A stretch of 64,000 bases of DNA from Chitinophaga filiformis (GCF_021646545.1 NZ_JAKIRP010000012.1:1-64000); one strand, 5' to 3'. Positions 33,797-43,085 are shown, numbered from the stretch's first letter. Program-made: numbers and translations. Notes: generated by a model from the letters alone, not told the origin.

Positions 33797-34854
33797 TATA
33801 CCGTTCCCTCCTTTCTCTTGCGGTAATACAATATCCTATCGCCATCCAGCAAGGTTTCTTCCGTCAGTAAGCTGTGTGCCAATACGGGCGATTGCACACC
33901 ATCCGGCAACGAATGACTGCCAACGATGACACGGGCTTCATCCCAGAGACCTGCTTCGATAAATTCATTCAGCACATAAGGTCCACCTTCCACCAGTACA
34001 CTTAATATGCGTCTTTCGTGTAAAAGCCGCATTAACTGTGGGAGAAGTGGCTGCTCAAAATCGGCCGTAACCGTTTCAGTTGCACCCTCCTGTGCGGCTG
34101 CTTCTGCTGTGATAAACAACGTGGGCGCTGCACCATTCCACAAATGATAATGACGGGGTGTTTTCAGCGTACGGTCTATTACTATTCTGATAGGGTCTTT
34201 ACCTGTCCAGTAGCGGTTATTCAAACGGGGATTGTCGGCTACAGCTGTATTGGTACCTACCAGTATTCCCATCTCTTCACTGCGCCAGCGATGTACAAGC
34301 CTGTCGGTCAGCGGATTTGAAATACGCACCGGAGATCCGTCTGCAGCAGCCATGTAGCCGGCCGCACTTTGTGCCCACTTCAGTATAATATAAGGGCGCT
34401 GCTGTTCATGATAAGTAAAGAAACGCTCATTCAGCTGCCGGCAGGCGCTCTCCAGCACATGTGTCCTCACGCTGATGCCGGCATCCCGGAGTATGGCTAT
34501 ACCACGTCCTGATACCTGGGAGAATGTATCCACGCAGCCAATCACCACGGCTCCTATTTTCTGCGCAACGATCAGTTCTGCACAGGGGGGCGTTTTGCCA
34601 TAATGCGCACAAGGCTCCAGGCTCACATACATGGTAGCAGCAGGGATCAGCGGCTGATCTTCCGGTTTGACGGATCTGACACAGTTCACCTCTGCATGCG
34701 CATGGCCGTACTGCTGGTGATAACCTTCACCAATGATACGGCCCTCATGCACCAATACAGCGCCTACCATAGGATTGGGCGCTACATTCCCCGCTCCCAG
34801 CTTCGCCAGTTGCAGGCACCGTTGCATATAAAATTCATCAAAGGAGCTGTCCAT
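33796..34854 (-). CDS. ribD: Bifunctional riboflavin biosynthesis deaminase/reductase RibD
   Basis: A 352-residue RibD that deaminates diaminohydroxyphosphoribosylaminopyrimidine and then reduces the sugar with NADPH. The N-terminal cytidine-deaminase-like domain has the zinc ligands in GHAHAEVNCV and LEPCAHYGKTPPCAELI (the PCxxxGxTPPC motif). The C-terminal reductase domain spans about 150-352, with LKWAQSAAGYMA and RPYIIL plus the NADPH-binding GTNTAVADNPRLNNR. The downstream secreted protein overlaps the stop by one base. It is divergent from prmC, with shared promoter elements 34868-34891. Confidence 0.95.
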   Translation of the reverse strand: MDSSFDEFYMQRCLQLAKLGAGNVAPNPMVGAVLVHEGRIIGEGYHQQYGHAHAEVNCVRSVKPEDQPLIPAATMYVSLEPCAHYGKTPPCAELIVAQKIGAVVIGCVDTFSQVSGRGIAILRDAGISVRTHVLESACRQLNERFFTYHEQQRPYIILKWAQSAAGYMAAADGSPVRISNPLTDRLVHRWRSEEMGILVGTNTAVADNPRLNNRYWTGKDPIRIVIDRTLKTPRHYHLWNGAAPTLFITAEAAAQEGATETVTADFEQPLLPQLMRLLHERRILSVLVEGGPYVLNEFIEAGLWDEARVIVGSHSLPDGVQSPVLAHSLLTEETLLDGDRILYYRKRKEGTV

Positions 34855-34871
34855 GATAGCGTCTGATATTA

Positions 34872-34891
34872 TACTTTTGTGTGCAAAAATA
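34872..34891. promoter_or_regulatory. Divergent -7 boxes between ribD and prmC
   Basis: TACTTTTG (34872-34879) faces prmC and, on the minus strand, TATTTTTG (34891-34884) faces ribD. Both match TAnnTTTG. Neither has a well-spaced upstream TTTG, so they are moderate candidates only. Confidence 0.45.
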
Positions 34892-34940
34892 TCGTTTCAG
34901 CAGGGATTTTCCCTGTGCAGTACATTTTTATACGCTCCAT

Positions 34941-35801
34941 ATGACAATACAGGCAGCTTTTACACAACTCATCACGTCCCTCGCACCGGTTCACGAGCAG
35001 CGGGAAGCCGCCAACATCGCGCACATCGTAATGGAGCATGTGACAGGTCTGTCAAAGATGGACAGGATCGTTTATAAGGATAAAGAACTGACAGCGCAGC
35101 AAGCTGCACAACTACAGCAAGCCCTCACAGCATTGCTGGAACATCAGCCCGTTCAATATGTTACCGGCACCAGCTGGTTCTATGGCATGGAGCTCCAAGT
35201 AAATAGCAATGTACTCATTCCCCGTCCGGAAACGGAAGAACTGGTGGAATGGATTGTGCAGGATGTACGTAACAGTAAGCTACTTAACCGTAAGATACTC
35301 GATATAGGCACCGGCAGCGGCGCCATCCCCCTGGCCATTAAAAAAGAACTGCCTGCCGCAAGCGTCTGGGCGCTTGATGTCAGCGCAGGTGCGCTGGAGA
35401 CAGCCCGAACCAATGCACAGCAGCAAAAGCTGGATGTTCATTTTGAACAGATAGACATTCTCGATGCAGCTGCTACGCAATCATTACCCATGTTTGATAT
35501 TATTGTTAGCAACCCTCCGTATATCTGCCAGCGGGAGCGCACAGATATGCAGGAACAGGTAGTGGCTTATGAGCCGTCTATCGCGTTATTTGTACCGGAT
35601 GATGATGCCTTGCTGTTTTACAGGCAGATAGGGTTACTGGCAAAACAGAAGTTACATCCGGGCGGGGCACTGTATTTTGAGATCAATGAGGCGTTTGGGG
35701 AACAGACGGCAGAGTTGTTACGGGGACAGGGATATTTGAATGTGGAAGTCAGGAAGGATCTGTTTGGAAAAGACAGGATGGTGAAGGCTGTTTTAGGCTG
35801 A
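34941..35801 (+). CDS. prmC: Release factor glutamine methyltransferase PrmC
   Basis: A 286-residue S-adenosylmethionine-dependent methyltransferase that methylates the GGQ glutamine of release factors. An N-terminal helical domain (about 1-75) precedes the SAM-binding DIGTGSGAIPLAI (121-133), and the catalytic NPPY is at 191-194 (IVSNPPYI). VLIPRPETEELVEW is the usual PrmC block before the SAM domain. ATG 34941 gives the typical MTIQ start, 60 bases inside a longer frame. It ends 53 bases before the A+T-rich ATPase gene. Confidence 0.94.
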   Translation: MTIQAAFTQLITSLAPVHEQREAANIAHIVMEHVTGLSKMDRIVYKDKELTAQQAAQLQQALTALLEHQPVQYVTGTSWFYGMELQVNSNVLIPRPETEELVEWIVQDVRNSKLLNRKILDIGTGSGAIPLAIKKELPAASVWALDVSAGALETARTNAQQQKLDVHFEQIDILDAAATQSLPMFDIIVSNPPYICQRERTDMQEQVVAYEPSIALFVPDDDALLFYRQIGLLAKQKLHPGGALYFEINEAFGEQTAELLRGQGYLNVEVRKDLFGKDRMVKAVLG

Positions 35802-35854
35802 ATAAGGAATAAAGGATTTTATTGTATAAATTTATCATAGAAAGAAACAAAATA

Positions 35855-37132
35855 ATGCTGGACAAAATCAGAATACGGAACTTTAAATCTATTGACGACC
35901 TGTCTATTGATCTAGGAAGATTTAATGTTTTCATAGGTGAAAATGGATGTGGAAAGAGCAATATTCTGGAAAGCATCGTATATACTTCAGCTGCTTTCAA
36001 TAAAAATATCGAAAATGAGTTTTTAGCGCTTAGAGGAGCAAGAACATCAGCTCCTTTATTGATGAGAAGTGGATTTGACAAAGAAATGCTTTCAAAAGAT
36101 ATTCTTATAGACATCAACGTCAAAGACCATAAATATTCATTTTCTTTTCAAAATGATAACCAGGCGTTTTCAAAATGGAAAGCTTCTCTTTTATTGGATG
36201 ACAATACCCTAATAAAAGATATCAATCCAATATCTGAGACTCATGATCTTGAGCCCCTGAGCAAGCTAAAAGAAGAAGTGCTTGGAGATTTGGAAACCCT
36301 ACAAAAACAAATACCTGGGTCTGAAGATGAAAAGCTAACTAACAAACAATTAAGTAACAACCTTCAATCCATTCTGAAAAGAATTAATGATCAAATAATT
36401 AGAGTAAAGACAGAGTTAACTCATTCACTAACAAATAGGCTTTTTAAGTCACTCGATGATGAAGCCGGCTTGCTCAATTACATGATTTACTCACCTGAGA
36501 ATTTCTTTCTTAGAAGATTTGAGTATGAAAACTCTTATGTTGAACCCCTGGGGCACAGGGGTGAAGGATTATTAAATCTAATTAAAATCATCAAAAAGGG
36601 AAAAAGCGATCAATATACAAGCATTATCAAAAATTTATTTCTAATCGACTGGTTTAGTTCCTTTGATATCAAGGAGGAATCTTCTCTTGGAGAAATCGAG
36701 TTCTCTATTGATGATAAGTATCTGGAAGACGGCCTTAAGTCCTTCGACATTAGAAATGCTAATGAAGGTTTCTTTTTTATACTATTCTATGTTACACTTT
36801 TTACAAGTGATTATACGCCCCCTTTCTTTGCAATCGACAATATAGACACCGCTCTCAACCCTAAACTATGTAGCAAGTTAATAAGCGTCCTTTCCGAGCT
36901 TGCCGCCCAAAATAACAAGCAAGTAATCATTACCACCCACAACCCCTCCGTACTTGACGGATTAAATCTAAACAACGACGAAGAAAGGCTATTCGTCGTT
37001 TCAAGAAATGCAGTTGGTAACACCCGTGTCAAACGAATTGAAAAGAAAGCTCCCCTGGAAGGCGAACAACCAGTGAAATTATCTGAACAATTCTTAAGAG
37101 GATACATCGGAGGGTTACCAAAAAACTTTTAA
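35855..37132 (+). CDS. SMC/OLD-like AAA ATPase, defence-island candidate
   Basis: A 425-residue ABC-type AAA ATPase of the OLD/RloA/AAA15 kind. MLDKIRIRNFKSIDDL opens the fold, and Walker A is GENGCGKSN (28-36). About 150 residues of helical coiled-coil insertion follow (110-205). A LGHRGEGL segment is at 232-239; an NANEG segment (301-305) replaces the usual SDG signature. Walker B reads FFAIDN (324-329), with Asn where the catalytic Glu is common, then DTALNP. The switch His is in TTHNP (361-365). Adjacent composition is lower in G+C: 17 of 60 at 36121-36180 against 33 of 60 in prmC. A TTG at 35822 could extend it. It touches the next gene without a gap. Confidence 0.85.
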   Translation: MLDKIRIRNFKSIDDLSIDLGRFNVFIGENGCGKSNILESIVYTSAAFNKNIENEFLALRGARTSAPLLMRSGFDKEMLSKDILIDINVKDHKYSFSFQNDNQAFSKWKASLLLDDNTLIKDINPISETHDLEPLSKLKEEVLGDLETLQKQIPGSEDEKLTNKQLSNNLQSILKRINDQIIRVKTELTHSLTNRLFKSLDDEAGLLNYMIYSPENFFLRRFEYENSYVEPLGHRGEGLLNLIKIIKKGKSDQYTSIIKNLFLIDWFSSFDIKEESSLGEIEFSIDDKYLEDGLKSFDIRNANEGFFFILFYVTLFTSDYTPPFFAIDNIDTALNPKLCSKLISVLSELAAQNNKQVIITTHNPSVLDGLNLNNDEERLFVVSRNAVGNTRVKRIEKKAPLEGEQPVKLSEQFLRGYIGGLPKNF

Positions 37133-37822
37133 ATGAAAACATTTGGGATAATAGCTGAAGGTCCAACGGATCAAATTGTTATTCAAAATATTTTAGTAGG
37201 ATTCTTCGACAATAATGAACTTCCCTCTTCGGTTAATTTTTTACAACCGTTAAGAGACGCAACAGATGAAGCCAGGAGACAGGGTGGCTGGCCCAAAGTA
37301 TTTGAATACTGTCAGTCGACATATTTCCTGGAAGCATTTGAGCAAAACGATTATCTTATTATACAAGTTGATACAGATGTTTGCGAACATAAAAATTTTG
37401 ATGTACGTAAAACAACTGAAACCGGAAGTGCCAAATCAGCCGACGACCTGATAAGAGATATTATGTTCAGATTTGAATTACTTTTCGTTACATGCTTTGG
37501 AATAGATAAGTATAATCAATTTAAAGACAGACTGATCTATGCGATATGCTTGGACGAGATTGAATGCTGGCTGTTACCTCTCTATTTTACTGACAAGATA
37601 AAATCGGCTACCAACAATTGCATTCATAAATTAAACCCAATGCTGAGGGCAAACTTTAAGGGTCGTTATATTGATGAAGACAATAAGAACAACATGGTCA
37701 ATGATTATTGGAAATTCAGCAAACCATACATGAAAAACAAAATATTAATGGCTAAAGCTTATGATAATATAAGCCTTGGAACATTTATCGACAATCTCAA
37801 GGCTCAAAATATCATATTGTGA
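37133..37822 (+). CDS. TOPRIM-like partner protein of the ATPase
   Basis: A 229-residue protein read as a TOPRIM-fold nuclease-like partner. GIIAEGPTDQIVI places a Glu9-Gly10 motif on strand one, and IIQVDTDVCEH gives a DxD pair (Asp80, Asp82). CLDEIECWLLPLYF (139-152) resembles the E-x-WLL block seen in RloB-like proteins. The remaining C-terminal part is Lys/Asn-rich. The ATG follows the ATPase stop without spacing, so both are one transcript and probably form a complex. Composition is low in G+C (18 of 60 at 37681-37740). The assignment to TOPRIM rests on motif reading, not on a search; RloB-like is an alternative. Confidence 0.68.
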   Translation: MKTFGIIAEGPTDQIVIQNILVGFFDNNELPSSVNFLQPLRDATDEARRQGGWPKVFEYCQSTYFLEAFEQNDYLIIQVDTDVCEHKNFDVRKTTETGSAKSADDLIRDIMFRFELLFVTCFGIDKYNQFKDRLIYAICLDEIECWLLPLYFTDKIKSATNNCIHKLNPMLRANFKGRYIDEDNKNNMVNDYWKFSKPYMKNKILMAKAYDNISLGTFIDNLKAQNIIL

Positions 37823-37917
37823 TGAATCATTGCATATGGTAAGTTTGTGCCATATCACCACTTATTGACCTCAAAACTGATAAGATTCAACTTCTTACAG
37901 TATTTCCCCAAAACAAA

Positions 37918-37962
37918 CTTGCGACCCCAAAGCTGAAAATACTCCAACTTCCGGATCGCAAG
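37918..37962 (-). terminator. Weak hairpin downstream of exbD
   Basis: cttgcga (37918-37924) and tcgcaag (37956-37962) are inverted arms with a 31-base loop. On the minus strand GTTTGTTTT follows. It is a weak terminator candidate after exbD. Confidence 0.35.
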
Positions 37963-37982
37963 CCTTTAGTAATATAATTATA

Positions 37983-38393
37983 TTATCCTTTACTCTGCGG
38001 ATTAGCCGTAGCCAGCACCACTTTTGCGCCTATTTCACGCGCCACTTCCATTACCTTCACCACATCTTCCACAGGCACCGTTTTCTCTGCATTGATCACA
38101 ATCGTAGGGTCCACGGTTTCACGTCCTATAGCAGGTATCAGCATCTGTTTCAGGCTTTCAAAAGGCACTTTGTTGGTACCTACATAAAACTCCCTTTTAT
38201 CATTGATACTGATCACCACTGTCTGTTTGGCTTTGGTATTGCTTTTGGCTTTAGGCAGCGTCAGCTTGATCACGTTAGGATTAGCCAGTGTGGATACGAT
38301 CAGGAAGAAGAGCAGGAGAATGAACAGGATATCATTCAATGCCCCGTTGTGCAACTCCAGATGCCGTTTATTTCTTCTATTGCGTAGGTTCAT
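37983..38393 (-). CDS. exbD: ExbD/TolR biopolymer transport protein
   Basis: A 136-residue single-pass inner membrane protein. A short cytoplasmic start (MNLRNRRNKRHLEL) leads to the transmembrane helix with the proton-linked Asp in NDILFILLLFFLIVSTLA (about 20-37), and then a periplasmic domain with VISINDKREFYVG and VVLATANP at the end. With ExbB it forms the proton-motive-force motor energising TonB-dependent transport. It is 27 bases after exbB on the same strand; no tonB is nearby. Confidence 0.92.
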   Translation of the reverse strand: MNLRNRRNKRHLELHNGALNDILFILLLFFLIVSTLANPNVIKLTLPKAKSNTKAKQTVVISINDKREFYVGTNKVPFESLKQMLIPAIGRETVDPTIVINAEKTVPVEDVVKVMEVAREIGAKVVLATANPQSKG

Positions 38394-38420
38394 ATTTTAC
38401 AATTACGAATTATCAATGAA

Positions 38421-39137
38421 TTATCTCGTTGGTTCTTGCAAAATATCAATGAACTCTGCTGAAGCGCCTTCCATTTTATTGATAACCTTGTCTATCTGTG
38501 CATTCAGGAAGCTGTAACCAATGTAGGCCACCAACCCGATGATCAGACCTGTAGCGGAGGTGATCATTTTTACATAGATACCGCCGGCGATAGTTCCCAG
38601 CGTGATATCGGATGTGATAGAGATATTGAAGAAGGTCTGGATCATACCGGCAATAGTACCGAGGAACCCGAACATAGGCGCAATACCTGCAATAATAGAC
38701 AGGACCACTAAGTTCTTTTCCATCTTGTAGATTTCCAGTTTACCTACATTCTCCATAGATTTTTCGATACTCTCGATCGGTTTACCGATACGCTGTACGC
38801 CCTTATCGATCATACGTGCGATAGGACTGTTGGTGTTCTTTGACAAAGAACGGGCAGCGGAGACATTGCCATTGGAGATATGATCGCGGATCATGGGCAT
38901 GAAGTTGTCCTCCAGCTTACCTGCCTTTGAGATAGTAAGATACCTTTCCACGAAAGCAAAAACGGCGATAACGGAAAGTATTCCCAATGGGATCATCAGT
39001 ACGCCCCCTTTCATCAGCAGGTCAAGTAATTTTATCTGCTGATCAGCAGCTGCAACATTTGCAGCCGCATTGGCAACCGTATCTGCCTTTGGCTGTAATA
39101 GAGAATCCTGTAATAATGTAACGAGTCCTAAGAGCAT
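38421..39137 (-). CDS. exbB: MotA/TolQ/ExbB proton channel family protein
   Basis: A 238-residue inner membrane protein with three transmembrane helices: GGVLMIPLGILSVIAVFAFVERYL (about 44-67), LVVLSIIAGIAPMFGFLGTIAGM and TSATGLIIGLVAYIGYSFLNA. The conserved Thr/Gly-rich channel motif PMFGFLGTIAGMI is typical. It forms the stator channel with ExbD. The start of the frame includes an extra hydrophobic N-terminus that may act as a signal. Downstream it is followed by exbD. Confidence 0.93.
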   Translation of the reverse strand: MLLGLVTLLQDSLLQPKADTVANAAANVAAADQQIKLLDLLMKGGVLMIPLGILSVIAVFAFVERYLTISKAGKLEDNFMPMIRDHISNGNVSAARSLSKNTNSPIARMIDKGVQRIGKPIESIEKSMENVGKLEIYKMEKNLVVLSIIAGIAPMFGFLGTIAGMIQTFFNISITSDITLGTIAGGIYVKMITSATGLIIGLVAYIGYSFLNAQIDKVINKMEGASAEFIDILQEPTR

Positions 39138-39156
39138 GAAAAAAATTTTAACCCTG

Positions 39157-39164
39157 CAAAAGTA
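39157..39164 (-). promoter_or_regulatory. -7 box of exbB
   Basis: On the minus strand TACTTTTG matches TAnnTTTG, 19 bases before the ATG. TTG boxes upstream are 13 and 16 bases away, a little short. Confidence 0.5.
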
Positions 39165-39257
39165 TTAAATTCAGATGCAACAAGGCCGGAAGATACCAAT
39201 AATATGGTAAACATTTAACGTATGTTCTGGCAAATTATTGCCAATCAACCAACTAAA

Positions 39258-40502
39258 TCAGCTACGTTCTTCCCAAACCTGTGCCAGATATACAATAGTC
39301 TGCACCGCTTTTTGCATATCCTGGATACTTACATACTCATATTTGCTATGCAGGGCCATTTCTCCGGTGAAAATATTAGGGCAGGGTAATCCCATAAAAG
39401 AGAGCCTGGAACCATCCGTTCCTCCCCTGATAATCAGTCGTAAAGGCTCAACACCGGCACGGCGGATGGCCTCTTCTGCATTGGCCGTTACCTGCGGATG
39501 CAGGTCCAGCACTTCTTTCATATTGCGGTATTGTTGTGTGATGGTCAGCGTTGCACTGGCCTGCGGATGACGGGCCATGACCATGTTCATAATATTCCGG
39601 AGAAAAGCCGCATGCTCATCGAGCTTCGCGGTAACAAAATCACGGAGAATAAAGTCGATCTCCGCATGTTCTACAATCCCCTGCATTCTCACAGGATGAA
39701 TAAAGCCCTGGCGGTCTTCCGTTGTTTCGGGAGACAGGCCGTCTTTGGGCAGGGCATCTACTATCTCGCTGGCTATCTTGATGGCGCTTACCAATTTATT
39801 CTTTGCAGCACCCGGATGTACACTTACACCTTGTATAACGATCTTCGCCGCATCAGCAGAGAAACTTTCCTCCTCCAATGAACCGCGTTCTCCACCATCC
39901 ATTGTATAACCAAACTGCGCGCCTAATCTTTTCATGTCCAGTTTTTCAACACCACGGCCTACTTCTTCATCCGGCGTGAAAAGGATACGGATATCGCCAT
40001 GTTTGATCTCAGGATGCGCCAGCAGGAAATGAGCAGCGTCCATGATCTCGGCTACACCCGCCTTATCGTCTGCTCCCAGCAATGTGGAACCGCTGGCAGT
40101 AATAACGTCATCTCCTTTTTTCGATTGCAGATAGGGATGTTCGGCAGCCCTGATCACTGTTCCTTCTTCGGGCAGCGCAATATCGCCCCCATCATATTGC
40201 TGATGGATAATAGGCTTCACGTTCCTGCCACTGCAATCACTGGAGGTATCCATATGTGAGCAAAAGCAGATCACCGGCACGGATTTATCAGTGTTTCCGG
40301 GAATAGTAGCAAAGACATATCCATGCTCGTCCATCACAGCATCTTTAATACCCATTTCCTGCAATTCCTGTACTAACAGCTTTCCAAGATCCTTCTGCTT
40401 CTCTGTGGAAGGAAAGCTCTTACTCAGTGGATCTGATTGTGTATCGATCTGTACGTAGCGCATAAAGCGCTCTGTTACCGTGTATTTGTAATTGTTGAAC
40501 AT
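39258..40502 (-). CDS. pepT: Peptidase T (tripeptide aminopeptidase)
   Basis: A 414-residue cytosolic M20 metallopeptidase that removes the N-terminal residue of tripeptides. The start YTVTERFMRYVQIDTQSDP is the family signature. Zinc ligands lie in CFCSHMDTSSDCSG (His and Asp) and LLGADDKAGVAEIM (Asp), LFTPDEEVGRGVEKL (catalytic Glu-Glu) and the final RGGTDGSRLSFMG and FTGEMALHSKYEYV (His). All ligands are present. A -7 box sits four bases before the start codon, so the mRNA may be almost leaderless. Confidence 0.95.
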   Translation of the reverse strand: MFNNYKYTVTERFMRYVQIDTQSDPLSKSFPSTEKQKDLGKLLVQELQEMGIKDAVMDEHGYVFATIPGNTDKSVPVICFCSHMDTSSDCSGRNVKPIIHQQYDGGDIALPEEGTVIRAAEHPYLQSKKGDDVITASGSTLLGADDKAGVAEIMDAAHFLLAHPEIKHGDIRILFTPDEEVGRGVEKLDMKRLGAQFGYTMDGGERGSLEEESFSADAAKIVIQGVSVHPGAAKNKLVSAIKIASEIVDALPKDGLSPETTEDRQGFIHPVRMQGIVEHAEIDFILRDFVTAKLDEHAAFLRNIMNMVMARHPQASATLTITQQYRNMKEVLDLHPQVTANAEEAIRRAGVEPLRLIIRGGTDGSRLSFMGLPCPNIFTGEMALHSKYEYVSIQDMQKAVQTIVYLAQVWEERS

Positions 40503-40506
40503 AGTG

Positions 40507-40514
40507 CAAACGTA
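40507..40514 (-). promoter_or_regulatory. -7 box just before pepT start codon
   Basis: TACGTTTG on the minus strand matches TAnnTTTG and ends four bases before ATG 40502, so the transcript would start at about the start codon. No upstream TTTG at the right spacing is seen. Confidence 0.45.
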
Positions 40515-40685
40515 AGGAATTTAAGATTCCGGGGAATAAACATCATATGATTTCCCAGTTCAACAGAAAAAAACACTGTTTCCGCATTGCTTTCATCACA
40601 AAACAGCATATTTATCTTTATAAAACATAATTAGAGAACAAAACACCAAATAAAAATATATGATCAATATTTTGTTCCATAATTA

Positions 40686-40693
40686 TAAGTTTG
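40686..40693 (+). promoter_or_regulatory. -7 box of metE
   Basis: TAAGTTTG matches TAnnTTTG and would give a leader of about 38 bases before ATG 40736. No SAM-binding riboswitch or cobalamin riboswitch motif is seen in the 40503-40735 region. Confidence 0.45.
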
Positions 40694-40735
40694 CACAGTA
40701 AAGACACAGGGTTATCATCGTTAAAATTAGTAAGT

Positions 40736-43042
40736 ATGCAAACCAACATTCTTGGCTACCCCCGTATCGGTAGCAACCGGGAATTGAAGAAGGCAAATGA
40801 AGCCTATTGGGCGGGAAAGATCTCGTTAGAAAAATTACAGCTCACCGCCAGGCAGCTACGTCGCCAGAACTGGGAAACCCTCCACAATGCAGGCATAGAC
40901 CTGATCCCTTCCAACGATTTCTCTTATTACGACCAGATACTGGATATGTGTATAATGACGGGCACTATTCCTGCCCGCTTTAAACCTTTGATGGAAAGCC
41001 TCGTAACACCCAGCAGCCCTGAGTTATATTTCGCTATGGCCCGTGGTTACCAGAAGAATGGGATTGATGCCACTGCCATGGAAATGACCAAATGGTTTGA
41101 CACCAACTATCATTACCTGGTACCTGAATTCGATAGCTCTCAAAAATACAGGTTGCTGCACAACAAATGCCTCGAAGAGTTCAAAGAAGCACTTTTTTTA
41201 GGTATACATACTAAACCTGTACTGATAGGTCCTGTCAGCTTTCTGCTGCTGGGTAAGATCAAAGAAGAAACATTACAGGAGTCCAACCTGCTGGATCAGT
41301 TGCTGCCGGTTTATATCACATTGCTGCAATCGCTCCAGCAGGCAGGTGCTACCTGGGTACAGATAGATGAACCTACGCTGGTCCTCGATCTCACACCGGC
41401 ACAACAGGAGTTGTTCCACCACGCATATACACAGCTGCGGGAAGCCGTTCCTGCATTGAAGATACTACTGACCACCTATTTCGGCGGACTGCAGGACAAT
41501 GCACCATTAGCCGTGCAGCTTCCCGTGGATGCCTTACACATAGACCTGGTCAGGGCGCCGGAACAACTGGACACCATACTGGCCTCTCTTCCGCAGACAC
41601 TGCAATTGTCTGTAGGTGTAGTGAATGGCCGTAATATCTGGAAGAACAATTATGAACAGTCGCTGCAGCTGTTACGTAAAGCCGTCACTGCATTGGGAGA
41701 AAAAAGAGTATTGATAGCCACCTCCTGTTCATTGCTGCATACACCCTATGATCTTGAGCTGGAAACCGATGAAACCGTGCTTACTCCGCAGATCAAAAAC
41801 TGGATGGCCTTTGCTAAACAGAAAGTACATGAAGTGATCGCACTCAGGGATATCATTGCCGGCAACGAAACTTTACTGAAAGCTAACCAGGCCACCATGC
41901 AGGAGAAAAGCACCGCAGCGATCATCCATAAACCAACGGTGAAAGCACGGTTGGCGGCACTGACAACGGCTGATGCGCAACGTAAGAGCGCCTTCCCCAT
42001 CAGGCAGAAAGCGCAGGAAGAGATATTAAAACTGCCGCTATTCCCCACCACAACCATCGGCTCTTTTCCGCAAACCGAAGATATCAGGAAACTGCGTGCC
42101 GATTTAAAAAAGGGAGCTATTACCCAGGACGAATATGAAACTGCTATCCGCACGGCCATACAGGATTCTGTACAACTACAGGAAACCTTGCGCATAGATG
42201 TACTGGTACATGGAGAATTTGAGCGTAATGACATGGTGGAGTATTTCGGAGAGCAACTGGAGGGATTTGTATTTACGAAAAATGGCTGGGTACAGAGCTA
42301 TGGTTCCAGGTGTGTGAAACCTCCCGTGATCTACGGCGATGTGCAACGCAATGCGCCTATGACTGTTGAGTGGAGCAGCTATGCACAATCGTTGACAGAC
42401 AAACCTATGAAAGGCATGCTGACAGGTCCGGTTACCATCCTGCAGTGGTCGTTCGTCCGTGACGATCAGCCACGTGCTGACACCACATTACAAATTGCGT
42501 TGGCCATCCGTGATGAAGTGACAGATCTTGAAAAAGCAGGCATCAGGGTGATACAGGTAGATGAACCGGCTATCAGGGAAGGCCTGCCGCTACGCGAAGC
42601 TGACTGGCAATCTTACCTGGACTGGGCGGTAAAAGCATTCCGTGTATCAGTATCCGGCGTGGAAGATGCCACACAGATCCACACGCATATGTGTTATGCC
42701 GAGTTCAATGATATTATCAGCAATATAGCTGCGATGGATGCAGATGTGATCACCATAGAAACATCGCGTTCACAAATGGAACTGCTGGAAGTGTTCTCCA
42801 CCTTCAGATATCCATACGAGATCGGCCCAGGCGTATATGATATACATTCACCACGGGTGCCCACTGTAGCAGAAATGACAGCACTGCTGGAAAAAGCCAT
42901 ACAGCTGTTGCCGGCGCGGAATATCTGGGTAAATCCTGACTGCGGACTGAAAACGCGCAAATGGCCGGAAACAGAGCAGGCACTGCGTAACATGGTGGCT
43001 GCAGCCCGCAACATGCGCATGGCTGTTACAGCAACCGTATAA
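40736..43042 (+). CDS. metE: Cobalamin-independent methionine synthase
   Basis: A 768-residue MetE that methylates homocysteine from 5-methyltetrahydropteroyl-triglutamate. The N-terminal barrel starts NILGYPRIGSNRELKKANEAY. The C-terminal catalytic barrel has the zinc ligands in THMCYAEFND (His, Cys), ITIETSRSQ (Glu) and NPDCGLKTR (Cys), all intact. KKGAITQDEYETAI and QVDEPAIREGLPLR are further conserved blocks. Fifteen residues of a longer frame precede ATG 40736, which matches family starts. Its presence shows methionine synthesis without B12. A hairpin terminator follows. Confidence 0.96.
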   Translation: MQTNILGYPRIGSNRELKKANEAYWAGKISLEKLQLTARQLRRQNWETLHNAGIDLIPSNDFSYYDQILDMCIMTGTIPARFKPLMESLVTPSSPELYFAMARGYQKNGIDATAMEMTKWFDTNYHYLVPEFDSSQKYRLLHNKCLEEFKEALFLGIHTKPVLIGPVSFLLLGKIKEETLQESNLLDQLLPVYITLLQSLQQAGATWVQIDEPTLVLDLTPAQQELFHHAYTQLREAVPALKILLTTYFGGLQDNAPLAVQLPVDALHIDLVRAPEQLDTILASLPQTLQLSVGVVNGRNIWKNNYEQSLQLLRKAVTALGEKRVLIATSCSLLHTPYDLELETDETVLTPQIKNWMAFAKQKVHEVIALRDIIAGNETLLKANQATMQEKSTAAIIHKPTVKARLAALTTADAQRKSAFPIRQKAQEEILKLPLFPTTTIGSFPQTEDIRKLRADLKKGAITQDEYETAIRTAIQDSVQLQETLRIDVLVHGEFERNDMVEYFGEQLEGFVFTKNGWVQSYGSRCVKPPVIYGDVQRNAPMTVEWSSYAQSLTDKPMKGMLTGPVTILQWSFVRDDQPRADTTLQIALAIRDEVTDLEKAGIRVIQVDEPAIREGLPLREADWQSYLDWAVKAFRVSVSGVEDATQIHTHMCYAEFNDIISNIAAMDADVITIETSRSQMELLEVFSTFRYPYEIGPGVYDIHSPRVPTVAEMTALLEKAIQLLPARNIWVNPDCGLKTRKWPETEQALRNMVAAARNMRMAVTATV

Positions 43043-43085
43043 CCATACCCTCAATATACATTTATCCGCCATTCAAAACCAGGAA

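Noticed and set aside
40503..40735. Possible SAM or cobalamin riboswitch before metE
   Set aside because: No recognisable conserved core or multi-stem layout; region is simple and A+T-rich.
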